From the NCBI RefSeq assembly GCF_014699115.1, contig NZ_JACXAD010000003.1:241513-305512 (forward strand): a stretch of 64,000 nucleotides of DNA. The letters run 5' to 3'. The notes beneath the pieces were generated by a model. The model saw nothing but the letters and a program-made list of their open reading frames with translations, was not told the origin of the DNA and made no database searches. Origin of the DNA: Hymenobacter montanus. GTDB taxonomy: Bacteria > Bacteroidota > Bacteroidia > Cytophagales > Hymenobacteraceae. Within the stretch, counting starts at the first letter, position 1. The number at the start of each line of letters is the position of its first letter. Position numbers and translations under genes: made by a program. Below are positions 19,334 to 28,265 of the stretch, in pieces.

Positions 19334-20569
19334 ATGTCCTCCCAAGCCGACGTTCTTTCCCCCGAATCTAAAGCGCATCCGGCCCGAAAGGGCAGCACCA
19401 ACGCCAATGGCTTCACCGACTACTTCGACCTCGACGGCCTGCTGACGGAAGAGCACCTGCTCATTCGCCAAAGCATCCGCGACTTCGTGAAAAAGGAAAT
19501 CTCGCCCAACATTGAAAAGTGGGCCCAGGATGCGCATTTCCCCAGCGAAATTGTGCGGAAGTTTGGCGACGTGGGCGCGTTCGGCCCCACCATACCGCAG
19601 GAGTATGGGGGCGGGGGACTCGACTACATCAGCTACGGCCTCATCATGCAGGAAATCGAGCGTGGCGATTCCGGTATGCGCTCCACGGCTTCGGTGCAGG
19701 GCTCGCTGGTGATGTTCCCCATCTACCAGTACGGATCCGAGGAGCAGCGCCGCAAGTATCTGCCTAAGCTGGCCTCGGGCGAGTGGCTGGGCTGCTTCGG
19801 CCTCACCGAGCCCGACCACGGCTCGAACCCCGGCGGCATGACCACTAACATCAAGGATATGGGCGACCATTACCTGCTAAACGGCGCCAAGCTCTGGATT
19901 TCGAACTCGCCCGAGTGCCAGGTAGCCGTGGTGTGGGCCAAAAATGAGCAAGGCCGCATCAAAGGCGTTATCGTGGAGCGCGGCATGGAAGGCTTCAGCG
20001 CCCCCGAAATTCACAACAAGTGGAGCCTGCGTGCCAGCACTACCGGCGAGCTGGTGTTCGAGGACGTGAAGATTCCTAAGGAGAACATCCTGCCCAATAT
20101 TGAAGGCCTGCGCGGCCCGCTGTCCTGCCTCGATTCGGCTCGTTTCGGCATTGCCTGGGGCGCTATTGGCGCGGCCATCGACTGCTACGAGTCGGCCCTG
20201 AAGTATTCGCTGCAGCGCGAGCAGTTCGGCAAGCCCATTGCCAGCTACCAGCTCCAGCAGAAGAAACTGGCCGAGATGATTACCGAAATCACCAAGGCCC
20301 AGCTCATGGCCTGGCGCCTGGGCGTGCTCAAGAACGAAGGCAAGGCCACCAGCGCTCAAATCAGCATGGCCAAGCGCAACTCCGTCGACATGGCCTTGCA
20401 GGTGGCCCGCGAAGCCCGGCAAATCCACGGCGGCATGGGCATCACGGGCGAGTACCCCATCATGCGCCACATGATGAACCTGGAATCGGTGATTACCTAC
20501 GAAGGCACCCACGACATTCACCTGCTGATTACTGGGGCGGATATTACGGGTATTCAGGCGTTCAAGTAG
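19334..20569 (+). CDS. Acyl-CoA dehydrogenase, probably glutaryl-CoA dehydrogenase
   Basis: A 411-residue FAD-dependent acyl-CoA dehydrogenase. Signatures include GCFGLTEPDHGSNPGGMTT (FAD/substrate loop), QREQFGKPIASYQLQQKKLA, ARQIHGGMGITGEYPIMRH and the catalytic-glutamate region YEGTHDIHLLITGADITGIQAF. The ending EGTHDIH...ITGIQAF is typical of glutaryl-CoA dehydrogenases, which convert glutaryl-CoA to crotonyl-CoA in lysine/tryptophan breakdown. The specificity is inferred from that motif only. The gene is monocistronic: a strong hairpin follows 30 bases after the stop. Confidence 0.9.
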   Translation: MSSQADVLSPESKAHPARKGSTNANGFTDYFDLDGLLTEEHLLIRQSIRDFVKKEISPNIEKWAQDAHFPSEIVRKFGDVGAFGPTIPQEYGGGGLDYISYGLIMQEIERGDSGMRSTASVQGSLVMFPIYQYGSEEQRRKYLPKLASGEWLGCFGLTEPDHGSNPGGMTTNIKDMGDHYLLNGAKLWISNSPECQVAVVWAKNEQGRIKGVIVERGMEGFSAPEIHNKWSLRASTTGELVFEDVKIPKENILPNIEGLRGPLSCLDSARFGIAWGAIGAAIDCYESALKYSLQREQFGKPIASYQLQQKKLAEMITEITKAQLMAWRLGVLKNEGKATSAQISMAKRNSVDMALQVAREARQIHGGMGITGEYPIMRHMMNLESVITYEGTHDIHLLITGADITGIQAFK

Positions 20570-20597
20570 TTTCTGCTTCAGCCTATGCAAAAGCAAT

Positions 20598-20633
20598 AAA
20601 AAGACCGTCTTACGAAGGTAAGACGGTCTTTTT
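20598..20633. terminator. Bidirectional intrinsic terminator
   Basis: AAGACCGTCTTAC (20601-20613) pairs with GTAAGACGGTCTT (20618-20630) with a 4-base loop, flanked by A and T runs on the two sides. It lies between convergent genes (dehydrogenase, plus; small secreted protein, minus) and would serve both. Confidence 0.9.
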
Positions 20634-20660
20634 GTTGCCCTGCCAGGTTCGCCCCCAAGG

Positions 20661-21023
20661 CTATTGTTGCTCCAGCACGTAGGTAGTGGTGAGCATCGCT
20701 GGCGGTGAAATAGTCTGGGAGGTTGTCTGCACGATTTTCCAGCCTTGCTGCTTCAGTTCATTGAGTTTTTTTAACTCTGCCTGATGCAGGATGGTAAGGG
20801 ACTCAGTAACTTTCTTAGCGGAGCCATTGCGGGCGTCTACATCTTGCACGCTAACCTTGCCGGTGGGGTCCACTACCGTCACTTCGGCTTTGCTGGTAAA
20901 TCCGGCAAAAGTGGCGCTGCCAATAACCATCATGTAGCCTGTCGGCTCTGTTGCCTTCGGGTAAAAGGCCCACGAGGTGGCTACGGCCAGTAGCAACGCA
21001 GTGGGAAGGAAAATCTTCTTCAT
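20661..21023 (-). CDS. Small secreted protein of unknown function
   Basis: A 120-residue protein. The start is the ATG ending at 21023 (MKKIFLPTALLLAVATSWAF), which gives a clean Sec signal peptide; the upstream extension of the frame lacks features. The mature part has a beta-strand-rich start (GYMMVIGSATFAGFTSKAEV), an ELKKLNELKQQGWKIVQTTS segment like the DUF4177 type of small proteins, and ends TTTYVLEQQ. Probably periplasmic. Function unknown. Confidence 0.75.
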   Translation of the reverse strand: MKKIFLPTALLLAVATSWAFYPKATEPTGYMMVIGSATFAGFTSKAEVTVVDPTGKVSVQDVDARNGSAKKVTESLTILHQAELKKLNELKQQGWKIVQTTSQTISPPAMLTTTYVLEQQ

Positions 21024-21356
21024 AAGGAAGTTGGAAAACAGTTGTTCAAATAGTAAAGAGGTAGCTTGCATTAGTGCCGCCGAAAGGCCTGCCCCACATG
21101 GGTAGCTAGGCCTAACCGGGCTAATTTCACATTTACTAGAAAATATTGCAAGATACGTCAAATCAACTCTAAGTAGGCCACTAGGCTGCTGCAAAACCTG
21201 AGAGGTGCGTAAGTGTGTCAATAAAGCCGATTCCGGCTACCTACCGTAGCGAGCGTAAGGCCAGGATCTGAGCTTGAACAAAGGCTGACAGAATCTACAT
21301 AACCCGTCTTAAACTTAGCCTCGCAGAGAGTTCGTTATCCTTTCTTACCTAGCATT
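21024..21356. other. Intergenic stretch between divergent genes
   Basis: About 330 bases, somewhat AT-richer than its neighbours, between the secreted protein (minus) and the ACP-like gene (plus). Promoters for both should lie here but none matches TAnnTTTG well. Confidence 0.4.
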
Positions 21357-21950
21357 ATGGGCCTGGACACGGTAGAATTAGTTGTCAGCTTTGAGAAATA
21401 TTTCAGCCTTGAAATACCGGATGCTGTAGCTGAGCAACTAAGTACGGTAGGTGACGTAGCCGAGTGGTTGGGGCAACAGCTTGGAACACTGGGCCGCCGG
21501 GAATCCACGGCGCGGGAAGCCGTGGCAGCGCAGTTGCAGCAGCTCTTTGCAGCTGCTCTCCCAGCTCTACGTCCCGCCCATGAAGTGCCGCTGGCTGAGC
21601 TGCTGCCTAACCGGCGAGCGCAGGCCCAGTACGCCGCTCAGCTGCTGGCGAGCAGCAGGCTGCAGCTGCCCGAACTTCGCTACCCCGGAGCGGCCCCCGC
21701 AGTTCAATGGCTGGCTAAGCTCTTCGGTGGCGACCAACTACCACCCAAGCCCACCCTGGCCACCGGAACACTGGCGGATTTGACGGACTGGACTGTGGCA
21801 CTGAATTACCAAGTCCTCCTTCGCCCACCCTTGCACAGCCAGTACGACGTTGAGCAGGCCGTGATTGGCCTGACCAGCGACCAGTCGGGAGTAGACATCC
21901 CGGAAATCAGCCTGCGCAGCAGCTTTACCAACGATTTGGGGATGGATTAA
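21357..21950 (+). CDS. Acyl carrier protein-like protein with Thr at the carrier site
   Basis: A 197-residue protein. It opens with MGLDTVELVVSFEKYF, which looks like the carrier-protein motif around the phosphopantetheine serine (usually GxDSxE), followed by LEIPDAVAEQLSTVGDVAEWL, the third and fourth helices of an ACP. Thr replaces the modified Ser. The middle is an uncharacterised helical region. The C-terminus SLRSSFTNDLGMD resembles the first half of a second ACP, ending just where DS would be expected; the stop is TAA. Proteins that begin at this motif are known to me as an ACP-like family of unknown role. No lipid or polyketide genes are nearby. Confidence 0.6.
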   Translation: MGLDTVELVVSFEKYFSLEIPDAVAEQLSTVGDVAEWLGQQLGTLGRRESTAREAVAAQLQQLFAAALPALRPAHEVPLAELLPNRRAQAQYAAQLLASSRLQLPELRYPGAAPAVQWLAKLFGGDQLPPKPTLATGTLADLTDWTVALNYQVLLRPPLHSQYDVEQAVIGLTSDQSGVDIPEISLRSSFTNDLGMD

Positions 21951-22189
21951 CTGGCTTCAACGGTAGGTCGAGATAACCTTTGGCTGAACAGAAAAATACG
22001 TCGTAAGGTGAAAGGATACGGTCCGGTCTATAGCATTAGCCCCGACAACTCTGGGTTCCGCCAGGAAAAGCTGGTTGATAAATTTTCAACGGGTTTTTCG
22101 CTCTGAAAATCGGGGAATCCCGGATATCAAACTAAACTTCCTCGTAACTAAGCCAAATCAAACCCACACTTGCGCCGTAATTTGGCTCC

Positions 22190-22537
22190 ATGATGAAAAT
22201 CGTCACCGATTCCGACCCCCTCGTGCTGCTCGAGTGCCTCGTAGCCGGCACTTCGCACCGCCCCAACCTGGAGAAGTACGAGCCCAAGCTCAAGGTGGGC
22301 CAGGCTTTGCTGCTCACCCGCGAGGCCGATAACCACTACGACGACTGGGCCGTGCAGGTCCACACCGCCCCCGCCACCGACCCCGCGAACGTCTGGCTGG
22401 GCTACCTCCCCGAGGGCCGTAACGAAACCGTCGCGCGCCTGCTCGATGCCGGCAAAAACCTCTCCGCGCGCCTTAACCACAAATCCTGGGAGACCGACTG
22501 GCTGCATCTGGATATTGAGGTGCTGCTGCACGAATAA
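22190..22537 (+). CDS. Stand-alone HIRAN-domain protein
   Basis: A 115-residue protein consisting almost wholly of a HIRAN domain, the module that in HLTF/Rad5 binds 3' ends of single-stranded DNA. Visible conserved parts are CLVAGTSHRPN, LLLTREADNHYDDWAVQV and WLGYLPEGRNETVARLLDAG. The N-terminal MMKIVTD gives two adjacent ATGs (22190, 22193). It lies 98 bp upstream of ruvB on the same strand, which fits a DNA-repair link, but co-transcription is not shown. Confidence 0.82.
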   Translation: MMKIVTDSDPLVLLECLVAGTSHRPNLEKYEPKLKVGQALLLTREADNHYDDWAVQVHTAPATDPANVWLGYLPEGRNETVARLLDAGKNLSARLNHKSWETDWLHLDIEVLLHE

Positions 22538-22635
22538 AAAGCGTAATTTCTGGTTCGTGAAGGAGCTTTTTTGCCAGTACCGTGGTTTCTCATCCGGTTA
22601 GCAATTAGCGACCAATAATTTTAGCAAAAACCCTC

Positions 22636-23688
22636 ATGCGCGAAGCCTATCTCACGGGTGGTACCGACCATTTCGACGCCACCGACAAGGACATCGACAA
22701 GGCGCTGCGGCCGCTGTCGTTCGGGGACTTTACAGGCCAGGAAAAGATTCTGGAAAACCTGAAGGTCTTCGTAGCTGCCGCCAAGCAGCGCGGCGACGCC
22801 CTCGACCACGTGCTGCTGCACGGACCTCCCGGCCTGGGCAAAACCACCCTCTCGCACATCATCGCCAACGAACTGGGAGCGGGTATCAAGATGACCTCCG
22901 GGCCGGTGCTCGACAAGCCGAGCGACCTGGCCGGGCTGCTTACCAACCTGGAGCCGCACGATGTGCTCTTCATTGACGAAATCCACCGCCTTAATCCCGT
23001 GGTGGAAGAGTACTTGTACTCGGCGATGGAAGATTACCGCATCGACATTATGCTCGATTCGGGCCCGAACGCCCGCTCGGTGCAGATTTCGCTGTCGCCC
23101 TTCACGCTGGTGGGGGCCACTACCCGTTCCGGGATGCTTACCGCCCCGTTGCGGGCCCGATTCGGCATCTCCGCCCGTTTGGAGTACTACGATTCCAAGC
23201 TGCTGACTACCATCGTACTGCGCTCGGCTGAGATTCTGGGTACGCCCATTCACGAGGACGCCGCTTATGAGATTGCCCGCCGCTCGCGCGGCACTCCCCG
23301 CATTGCCAATAACCTGCTGCGCCGCACCCGCGACTTTGCCCAGATCAAAGGCGACGGCACTATCACGGTCGAAATTGCCCAGTTTGCGCTTAATGCGCTC
23401 GACGTGGACGCCCGCGGCCTCGATGATATGGACAAGCGCATCCTGACCACCATCATCGACAAGTTCAAGGGCGGCCCCGTGGGCATCAGCACCATCGCCA
23501 CGGCCTGTGGCGAGGAAGGCGAAACCATCGAAGAGGTGTATGAGCCCTTCCTCATTCAGGAAGGCTACATTAAGCGCACTTCGCGCGGCCGCGAGGCTAC
23601 CGAAGCCGCCTACCAGCACCTGGGCCGCCTGTTACCTCAGCACCTGCGGGGCAACTCCGGCGACTTATTCGCTGAGATTACCCAGTAA
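22636..23688 (+). CDS. ruvB: Holliday junction branch migration DNA helicase RuvB
   Basis: The AAA+ motor of the RuvAB complex that migrates Holliday junctions during recombination repair. 350 residues, normal for the family. Motifs: [14 protein letters not shown], Walker [12 protein letters not shown], Walker [10 protein letters not shown], sensor 1 [11 protein letters not shown], and the C-terminal winged helix with [16 protein letters not shown] sequence (read here as [15 protein letters not shown]). ruvA and ruvC are not in the window. A long inverted repeat begins 2 bases after the stop. Confidence 0.96.
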   Translation: MREAYLTGGTDHFDATDKDIDKALRPLSFGDFTGQEKILENLKVFVAAAKQRGDALDHVLLHGPPGLGKTTLSHIIANELGAGIKMTSGPVLDKPSDLAGLLTNLEPHDVLFIDEIHRLNPVVEEYLYSAMEDYRIDIMLDSGPNARSVQISLSPFTLVGATTRSGMLTAPLRARFGISARLEYYDSKLLTTIVLRSAEILGTPIHEDAAYEIARRSRGTPRIANNLLRRTRDFAQIKGDGTITVEIAQFALNALDVDARGLDDMDKRILTTIIDKFKGGPVGISTIATACGEEGETIEEVYEPFLIQEGYIKRTSRGREATEAAYQHLGRLLPQHLRGNSGDLFAEITQ

Positions 23689-23689
23689 G

Positions 23690-23819
23690 TTCGTAGCGCG
23701 GACTCTGCGAGTCCGCGCCGGGGCCGCGCCGCAGTCTTCTATGTGGTTTCGCAATCCTTTGGTTTGCGAGTCCGAGCCGGAGCCGCCCAAACGCGGACTC
23801 GCAGAGTCCGCGCTACGAA
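23690..23819. repeat. Complex palindromic repeat downstream of ruvB
   Basis: Two perfect 28-bp arms, 23690-23717 and 23792-23819, are reverse complements separated by 74 bp. Each arm holds its own smaller dyad, CGCGGACTC/GAGTCCGCG around TGC. The spacer carries imperfect copies of the GCGAGTCCGxGCCGGxGCCG block (23707ff and 23766ff). This nested structure looks like a dispersed (REP/MITE-like) element rather than a simple terminator. Confidence 0.85.
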
Positions 23820-23892
23820 TGCTACATCGAAGGAACGCGCCGCCTTTAGCGGCGCGTTTCTCGTTTCTTCGCAGCTTTATTTTCCTTTGCCG

Positions 23893-24825
23893 ATGCTTCC
23901 CCAATCTGAGTGGGCTCCTTTCATTAAGCGCCGGGCGGCCGCGCTGGGCTTTATGGCCTGCGGCATTTCCAAAGCGGAGTTTCTGGAGGAGGAGGCCCCC
24001 CGCCTCGAAACCTGGCTCACCCGCCGGATGAACGGCCGCATGGGCTACATGGAAAACCACTTCGACAAGCGGCTGGACCCGCGCCGGCTGGTAGACGGTG
24101 CTAAGTCGGTGATTTCGCTGCTGCTGAATTACTATCCCGCCCTGGCCGACCAGCAGCCCGACGACACCCTCAAAATCAGTAAGTACGCCTACGGCCGCGA
24201 TTACCACTTTGTCATCAAAGACAAGCTCAGGACCCTGCTGGCCGACATGGAGGCCGAGATTGGCCAGATTAGCGGCCGCTGTTTTGTCGACTCGGCCCCG
24301 GTGCTGGACAAGGCCTGGGCCAAAAAGAGCGGCCTGGGCTGGGTAGGCAAGAATTCCAACCTGATAACGCCCGGCACCGGCTCGTTCTATTTCATTGCCG
24401 AGCTGATCGTCGACGTGGAACTGCCCGCCGACGGCCCCATTCGGGACTACTGCGGTACCTGCACCAAATGCCTCGACGCTTGCCCCACCCAAGCCATTAC
24501 CGAGCCGTATGTGGTGGATGGCAGCAAGTGCATCAGCTACTTCACCATCGAGCTCAAGGATCAGATTCCCGTTGAGGTGGCCGGGCAGTTCGGCAATTGG
24601 GTATTTGGCTGCGACATCTGCCAGGACGTGTGCCCTTGGAACCGCTTCGCGAAGCCCCACGATGAACCCCAGTTTCAGGCGCACCCCGGCTTAAAAGACC
24701 TGACGCCCGGCGACTGGCGCGAAATCACCCACGAATTATTCACGGAGCTGTTTCGCCAGTCGGCCGTGAAGCGCACGGGCTACGAGGGGCTGAAACGAAA
24801 CATTAAATTTGTCACCGAAGGGTAG
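23893..24825 (+). CDS. queG: Epoxyqueuosine reductase QueG
   Basis: Catalyses the last step of queuosine synthesis, reducing epoxyqueuosine in tRNA with a cobalamin and two [4Fe-4S] clusters. The start is the ATG at 23893 ([14 protein letters not shown]); the longer frame upstream overlaps the palindromic repeat and is not plausible. 310 residues. The N-terminal cobalamin-binding part includes [14 protein letters not shown]. The ferredoxin motifs are [16 protein letters not shown] and [11 protein letters not shown]. Soluble, cytoplasmic. Confidence 0.95.
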   Translation: MLPQSEWAPFIKRRAAALGFMACGISKAEFLEEEAPRLETWLTRRMNGRMGYMENHFDKRLDPRRLVDGAKSVISLLLNYYPALADQQPDDTLKISKYAYGRDYHFVIKDKLRTLLADMEAEIGQISGRCFVDSAPVLDKAWAKKSGLGWVGKNSNLITPGTGSFYFIAELIVDVELPADGPIRDYCGTCTKCLDACPTQAITEPYVVDGSKCISYFTIELKDQIPVEVAGQFGNWVFGCDICQDVCPWNRFAKPHDEPQFQAHPGLKDLTPGDWREITHELFTELFRQSAVKRTGYEGLKRNIKFVTEG

Positions 24826-25028
24826 TCATTGGCGGCAGTGCGGGTAGGACCAGTAGCCTTGGCGCGTACCTGTATACCTTTTCGCTTGGCCTAGCGTCAG
24901 GCCCGCCGAGCCTCAGGTGAGGCCGGCGTGACCGACGCGAAACCAGTTAGCCGCGCATCGTCGAGGGGTGCTAGCTCCACAGTGAGCTGCCCTAACGGGC
25001 TTTCCCGACACGCGCTGACCGCCGTCAA

Positions 25029-25229
25029 CTAATTGCCAGCTAGTTCAAGGCTGCCGAATACGCGTTTCAACACCCTGCGGTAAATGCGCGCAAACTGCTG
25101 GTAGCACCAGTCGCGGAAATCGGGCACTTCCGTTGGCGTCAATACTTTGAGCGCCTTGCGGAGCTCTTTCTCGAACAGCGTTTTGCTGAAGCTGACTTTC
25201 AGCAGGATAATTTTCACATAGTCCAGCAT
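25029..25229 (-). CDS. Small conserved hypothetical protein
   Basis: A 66-residue basic protein. The start is the ATG ending at 25229 (MLDYVKIILLKVSFSKTLFE). It is likely helical: amphipathic FEKELRKALKVLTPTEV, then FRDWCYQQFARIYRRVLKRV. Similar short proteins with this layout are known to me in Cytophagales, but no function is assigned. It stands alone, between queG and the ferritin-like cluster. Confidence 0.6.
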   Translation of the reverse strand: MLDYVKIILLKVSFSKTLFEKELRKALKVLTPTEVPDFRDWCYQQFARIYRRVLKRVFGSLELAGN

Positions 25230-25441
25230 GGCGTTAGGCACTAAGGAAAGTGATAAAATAGGTGGGAACGGTGAGCAGTACTTGCCGGAGAGCTTGCCCC
25301 TCACTGTCGGATAAATATACAACTTTAAAGCAGCGCTGCGCAAGTAATTATTCTACTGCCAACCAGCTTTTAGGCCCAATACGCAAAAGTTACGAATTGG
25401 GTCACTCTTTTTATATTAATAATAACAAAAAAATTATGGGG

Positions 25442-26344
25442 TCAGCCGAAGATCTCAAGCAGGGCCGTTGCTTGCCGGGTAGGTAAGGGCTCGTCGAACG
25501 CCTCCGATAAGGCCGAGTACTGCACGGCCGTGGGGCCCGTAAGAACGCCCAGGAAGGGCACTTCGTTGGTGCCACTCACAACCTGGGTTTCTTTGGCTTC
25601 GAAAGAGTAGATGGACACCGGGGCCGCGGTACCGCCGGCCGGGCTGGGTACTACGATCGCCGGGCTCGGAGCCGGATCGACCTTGCTGGGCCAGCTTTTC
25701 ACCGCACTGGCAACGGCCGCCGTAGTGCGGCGCAATGTACGCACGTGGGAGGCGTGGCGGGCTTTCACGATTTGCAGACGGAGCGTGGCCTCCAGCAGCT
25801 GCTTGTCGTTGGTGAAAGCCGAGATCTGGCCCAGGTAAATGCTGGCACTGGCGTCTTCGAGCTGTTGGGCTAGCTGCAGGAAGGCGTCGTAGTTGGTCAT
25901 CACGCCGGGGAAAAGCTCCGGGTTGGCCAGATTACTCCTACGGCCGCTGAAATCATAGCCGCTGGCCGGGCGTACGGGGGGCGGAGTAATGCCCGCGGCG
26001 CTCAGAACTGAGCGCCAGAAGCCGGCGTGGTTTTGTTGCTGGATGAGCAGGCGCTCAAAGTCGGGTCGCTGGGCAGTCGGAATCGAAGCGGTGAGCGCCG
26101 GGGCGGCCAGGGCCTGGGTATAAAAGGCCACCAGCAAGTCTTCGAGCTGAAGCAAGATCCGAATACCGTCGAGTGAGGTATCGGTGGGAGTAGCGTGAGC
26201 CGGCAAAGCCAGGGCCATAGGTAGGGCGGCTACGGCTGCCCGAGCACCGGCTCGCCCCAATTGGCGTAGCAACTGGCGGCGCGGGGCCGCATCCGGGGAA
26301 GCATCGACGGCGCTAAGCTGGTCGAGGAGCGAGAATAAATTCAT
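25442..26344 (-). CDS. Ferritin-like domain protein, pair 1 second gene (degenerate metal site)
   Basis: A 300-residue member of the ferritin-like superfamily (Pfam Ferritin_2 type). An N-terminal cytoplasmic/export region with RRQLLRQLGRAGARAAVAAL and a hydrophobic patch is followed by a four-helix bundle: LLQLEDLLVAFY, QQQNHAGFW, LAQQLEDASASIYLG and IVKARHASHVR. The usual ligands in helix 2 (E/DxxH) and helix 4 (ExxH) are partly lost: QQNH and KARH. The C-terminus has SEAFDEPLPTR, a motif shared with the second genes of the other two pairs. It is 21 bp downstream of its partner gene. Confidence 0.8.
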   Translation of the reverse strand: MNLFSLLDQLSAVDASPDAAPRRQLLRQLGRAGARAAVAALPMALALPAHATPTDTSLDGIRILLQLEDLLVAFYTQALAAPALTASIPTAQRPDFERLLIQQQNHAGFWRSVLSAAGITPPPVRPASGYDFSGRRSNLANPELFPGVMTNYDAFLQLAQQLEDASASIYLGQISAFTNDKQLLEATLRLQIVKARHASHVRTLRRTTAAVASAVKSWPSKVDPAPSPAIVVPSPAGGTAAPVSIYSFEAKETQVVSGTNEVPFLGVLTGPTAVQYSALSEAFDEPLPTRQATALLEIFG

Positions 26345-26365
26345 GCGAGGACTAGCGAAGAGAAT

Positions 26366-27109
26366 TTACGCCGTAGGCAGCAAATCGGTGGATACCACGA
26401 TGGGCAGAAAAAAAGCTTTGGCTTCGGCAATCACTTGCGCCGGCGTTTTGGCCAAGCTTACGCTTTGCAGCACGCCGGCGTTCACCACCACGTCGTCGCC
26501 GGCAAACGAGCCGGGAGTGCGAAGGTCGCGGAGGAGGGCCGCGTGGCGGGCTTCGACCGACGACATCTTGGCCACTAAGGCTACGAGGTCGGGCGTGCGC
26601 ACCAGGCGAAGCGCCCCGGCGTACGCGGCCACGCCCAGATCTTCGAGCTGCTGAGCCGCGGCCAGGACCCCGGCGCGCGTAGTCAGCGTCAGGCTAGAGA
26701 AGTCGAAAGGCAGGGGTTGCGCTGCGGCGGCGTCATACGCTCTGTTGCCCAGGGCGTAGCGTAGCGTTTCGCGGTGTACCAGCTCGTGGTCGCGCAGGTC
26801 GGAGAAAAAAGCCCTTTCGGCTGGTGGTAAGTCCGTCGGCAGCGCATCAACTACTCTCTGATAGAAGGCCGCTTCGAGCTGCTTGAGCAAGAAGAAATAG
26901 TTGAGTAGGCCCGCGTCCACATCCGCTGCGCTCGTGCTGGTCGAGCCCAGGTAAAGGATGTTCGAATTAACAACGGGCGGGGTGTCGGTTTTGCCGCAGC
27001 CGGCTAGCACCAGCCCCGCCGTAGCGGCCGAGGCCCCCGCCACGCGTAGAAACGCGCGCCGCGGCAACCCGGCGGGCACTTGCGAAAAGGGAGAAGTCAA
27101 ATCAGTCAT
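26366..27109 (-). CDS. Ferritin-like lipoprotein, pair 1 first gene
   Basis: A 247-residue ferritin-like protein. The start is the ATG ending at 27109 (MTDLTSPFSQ). The N-terminus has PRRAFLRVAGA, a Tat-like twin-arginine motif, followed by a lipobox (LVLAGC). The four-helix bundle keeps all ligands: LKQLEAAFY, HELVH, QLEDLGVAAY and SVEARHAALL. This predicts an exported, lipid-anchored di-metal protein. A TATCTTTG promoter element lies at 27151-27158, so this gene heads the pair. Confidence 0.83.
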   Translation of the reverse strand: MTDLTSPFSQVPAGLPRRAFLRVAGASAATAGLVLAGCGKTDTPPVVNSNILYLGSTSTSAADVDAGLLNYFFLLKQLEAAFYQRVVDALPTDLPPAERAFFSDLRDHELVHRETLRYALGNRAYDAAAAQPLPFDFSSLTLTTRAGVLAAAQQLEDLGVAAYAGALRLVRTPDLVALVAKMSSVEARHAALLRDLRTPGSFAGDDVVVNAGVLQSVSLAKTPAQVIAEAKAFFLPIVVSTDLLPTA

Positions 27110-27150
27110 TAAAAGGAAATCGGCAGGGCCGCCCAAACGCGACCGGTAAA

Positions 27151-27158
27151 CAAAGATA
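27151..27158 (-). promoter_or_regulatory. Bacteroidetes -7 promoter element for ferritin-like pair 1
   Basis: Reads TATCTTTG on the minus strand, 41 bases before the ATG of the first gene of pair 1. Confidence 0.55.
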
Positions 27159-27200
27159 CTCGGCCTGCGCCGAAGGTTGCCCGCCCGAACCCAAGCACAA

Positions 27201-27230
27201 AAAAGGGCAACCCTGATGGGTTGCCCTTTT
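27201..27230. terminator. Intrinsic terminator after ferritin-like pair 2
   Basis: AAAAGGGCAACCC (27201-27213) pairs with GGGTTGCCCTTTT (27218-27230), loop TGAT. In the minus direction it follows the gene ending at 27263 and is followed by T-rich sequence. Confidence 0.88.
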
Positions 27231-27262
27231 CGGAGGCCATTACGTGCAGCTGCTACCAGTAG

Positions 27263-28216
27263 CTACGCAAACAAACCTAGTCTCTCGCCCAGGGGGGAGC
27301 GGAAATTGCGCGCAATCGACTTCACGGTCCCGTCATCCAGGGGCTCGTCAAATGCCTCGGAGGCAGCGGCGGCCTTCATGGCATCGGTGAGGGTGACGCC
27401 CGGTATGGTCGGGTAGGTGGCGGTAGTCTGCACGTTCTTGCCGCCTTGCTGCACGTTGTCCTCGCCGGGGAAGTCGGTCGTATTGCCGGGGCCGTACACG
27501 GGGGCTGTCACGCTGGGCCGGGGGCCGTCGCGTTCCGTCAGCGAAATCCAGCTTTTGGGGTTGGCGTTGCCCGGGCCGCCGGCAATGTCGCCGCCGTTAG
27601 TAGAACCGGCCAGAACCCGGCGCATCAGGCGAACGTGCGCGGAGTGGCGGGCTTCTACCGAGTGAATGTTGAGCGCGGCGGTTAGGATGTCCTTGTTGGG
27701 CATCAGCTTGGTCGCGCCGCCCTTGTAAGCTCGCATGCCCGTGTCGACGAAGCCTTGCGCCGTGCCGTAGAATTCAGCCGACGAGCTGAAAGGAGCCAGC
27801 CGGCCCCCGGCGGTGTAATCAAAAGCCAACCTGGTGGGGTCGGGGATGGCATCGGTGCTGAGCAGCCCTTTTATAGCGTTGATGTGCCCCAGCTCGTCGT
27901 CGCGGATAATGGTGACGGCCGGTCTGTCGGAAGCCGGAATCAGGTCTGGCGTGTTCAGCGCGGTGTCGTAGAAGTGGAACTCCAGGTACTCCAGCTGCAA
28001 GGCCAGGTTCAGCGTATTCTTGATTTCGGGACTCAGGCCGGACGTCTGGCCGTAGGCTTTGTTGAACATCGTGCTCAACAAAGCGGGCATGGTGGCGGCG
28101 GTGATGGTTTTGCCCAAGCCCGTCAGGTGCTTGAACACGCGGCGCCGGGTATCGAAACGCTCGTACACCTCGCCATCAATCTTTTCGATTTCGGAGAAAA
28201 TTTTAAATAAGTCCAT
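27263..28216 (-). CDS. Ferritin-like domain protein, pair 2 second gene
   Basis: A 317-residue ferritin-like protein beginning MDLFKIFSEIEKIDG. A Tat-like region FDTRRRVFKHLTGLGK precedes a weakly hydrophobic stretch. Helix motifs: LALQLEYLEFHFY, RDDELGHINAI, FVDTGMRAYKG (the helix 3 Glu is absent, read FVD) and HSVEARHSAHVR. A ~75-residue C-terminal extension ends with SEAFDEPLDDGTVKSI, as in the other second genes. It lies 49 bp after the first gene of the pair. Confidence 0.82.
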   Translation of the reverse strand: MDLFKIFSEIEKIDGEVYERFDTRRRVFKHLTGLGKTITAATMPALLSTMFNKAYGQTSGLSPEIKNTLNLALQLEYLEFHFYDTALNTPDLIPASDRPAVTIIRDDELGHINAIKGLLSTDAIPDPTRLAFDYTAGGRLAPFSSSAEFYGTAQGFVDTGMRAYKGGATKLMPNKDILTAALNIHSVEARHSAHVRLMRRVLAGSTNGGDIAGGPGNANPKSWISLTERDGPRPSVTAPVYGPGNTTDFPGEDNVQQGGKNVQTTATYPTIPGVTLTDAMKAAAASEAFDEPLDDGTVKSIARNFRSPLGERLGLFA

Positions 28217-28265
28217 CTGGAAAGCAGGATAAGTCGAAGGTTAGAAAAGGAAAGGCGGGCACCAG

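Noticed and set aside
22621..23619. A 332-residue minus-strand frame
   Set aside because: Antisense to ruvB.
23665..24684. A 339-residue minus-strand frame
   Set aside because: Antisense to queG and across a palindromic repeat.
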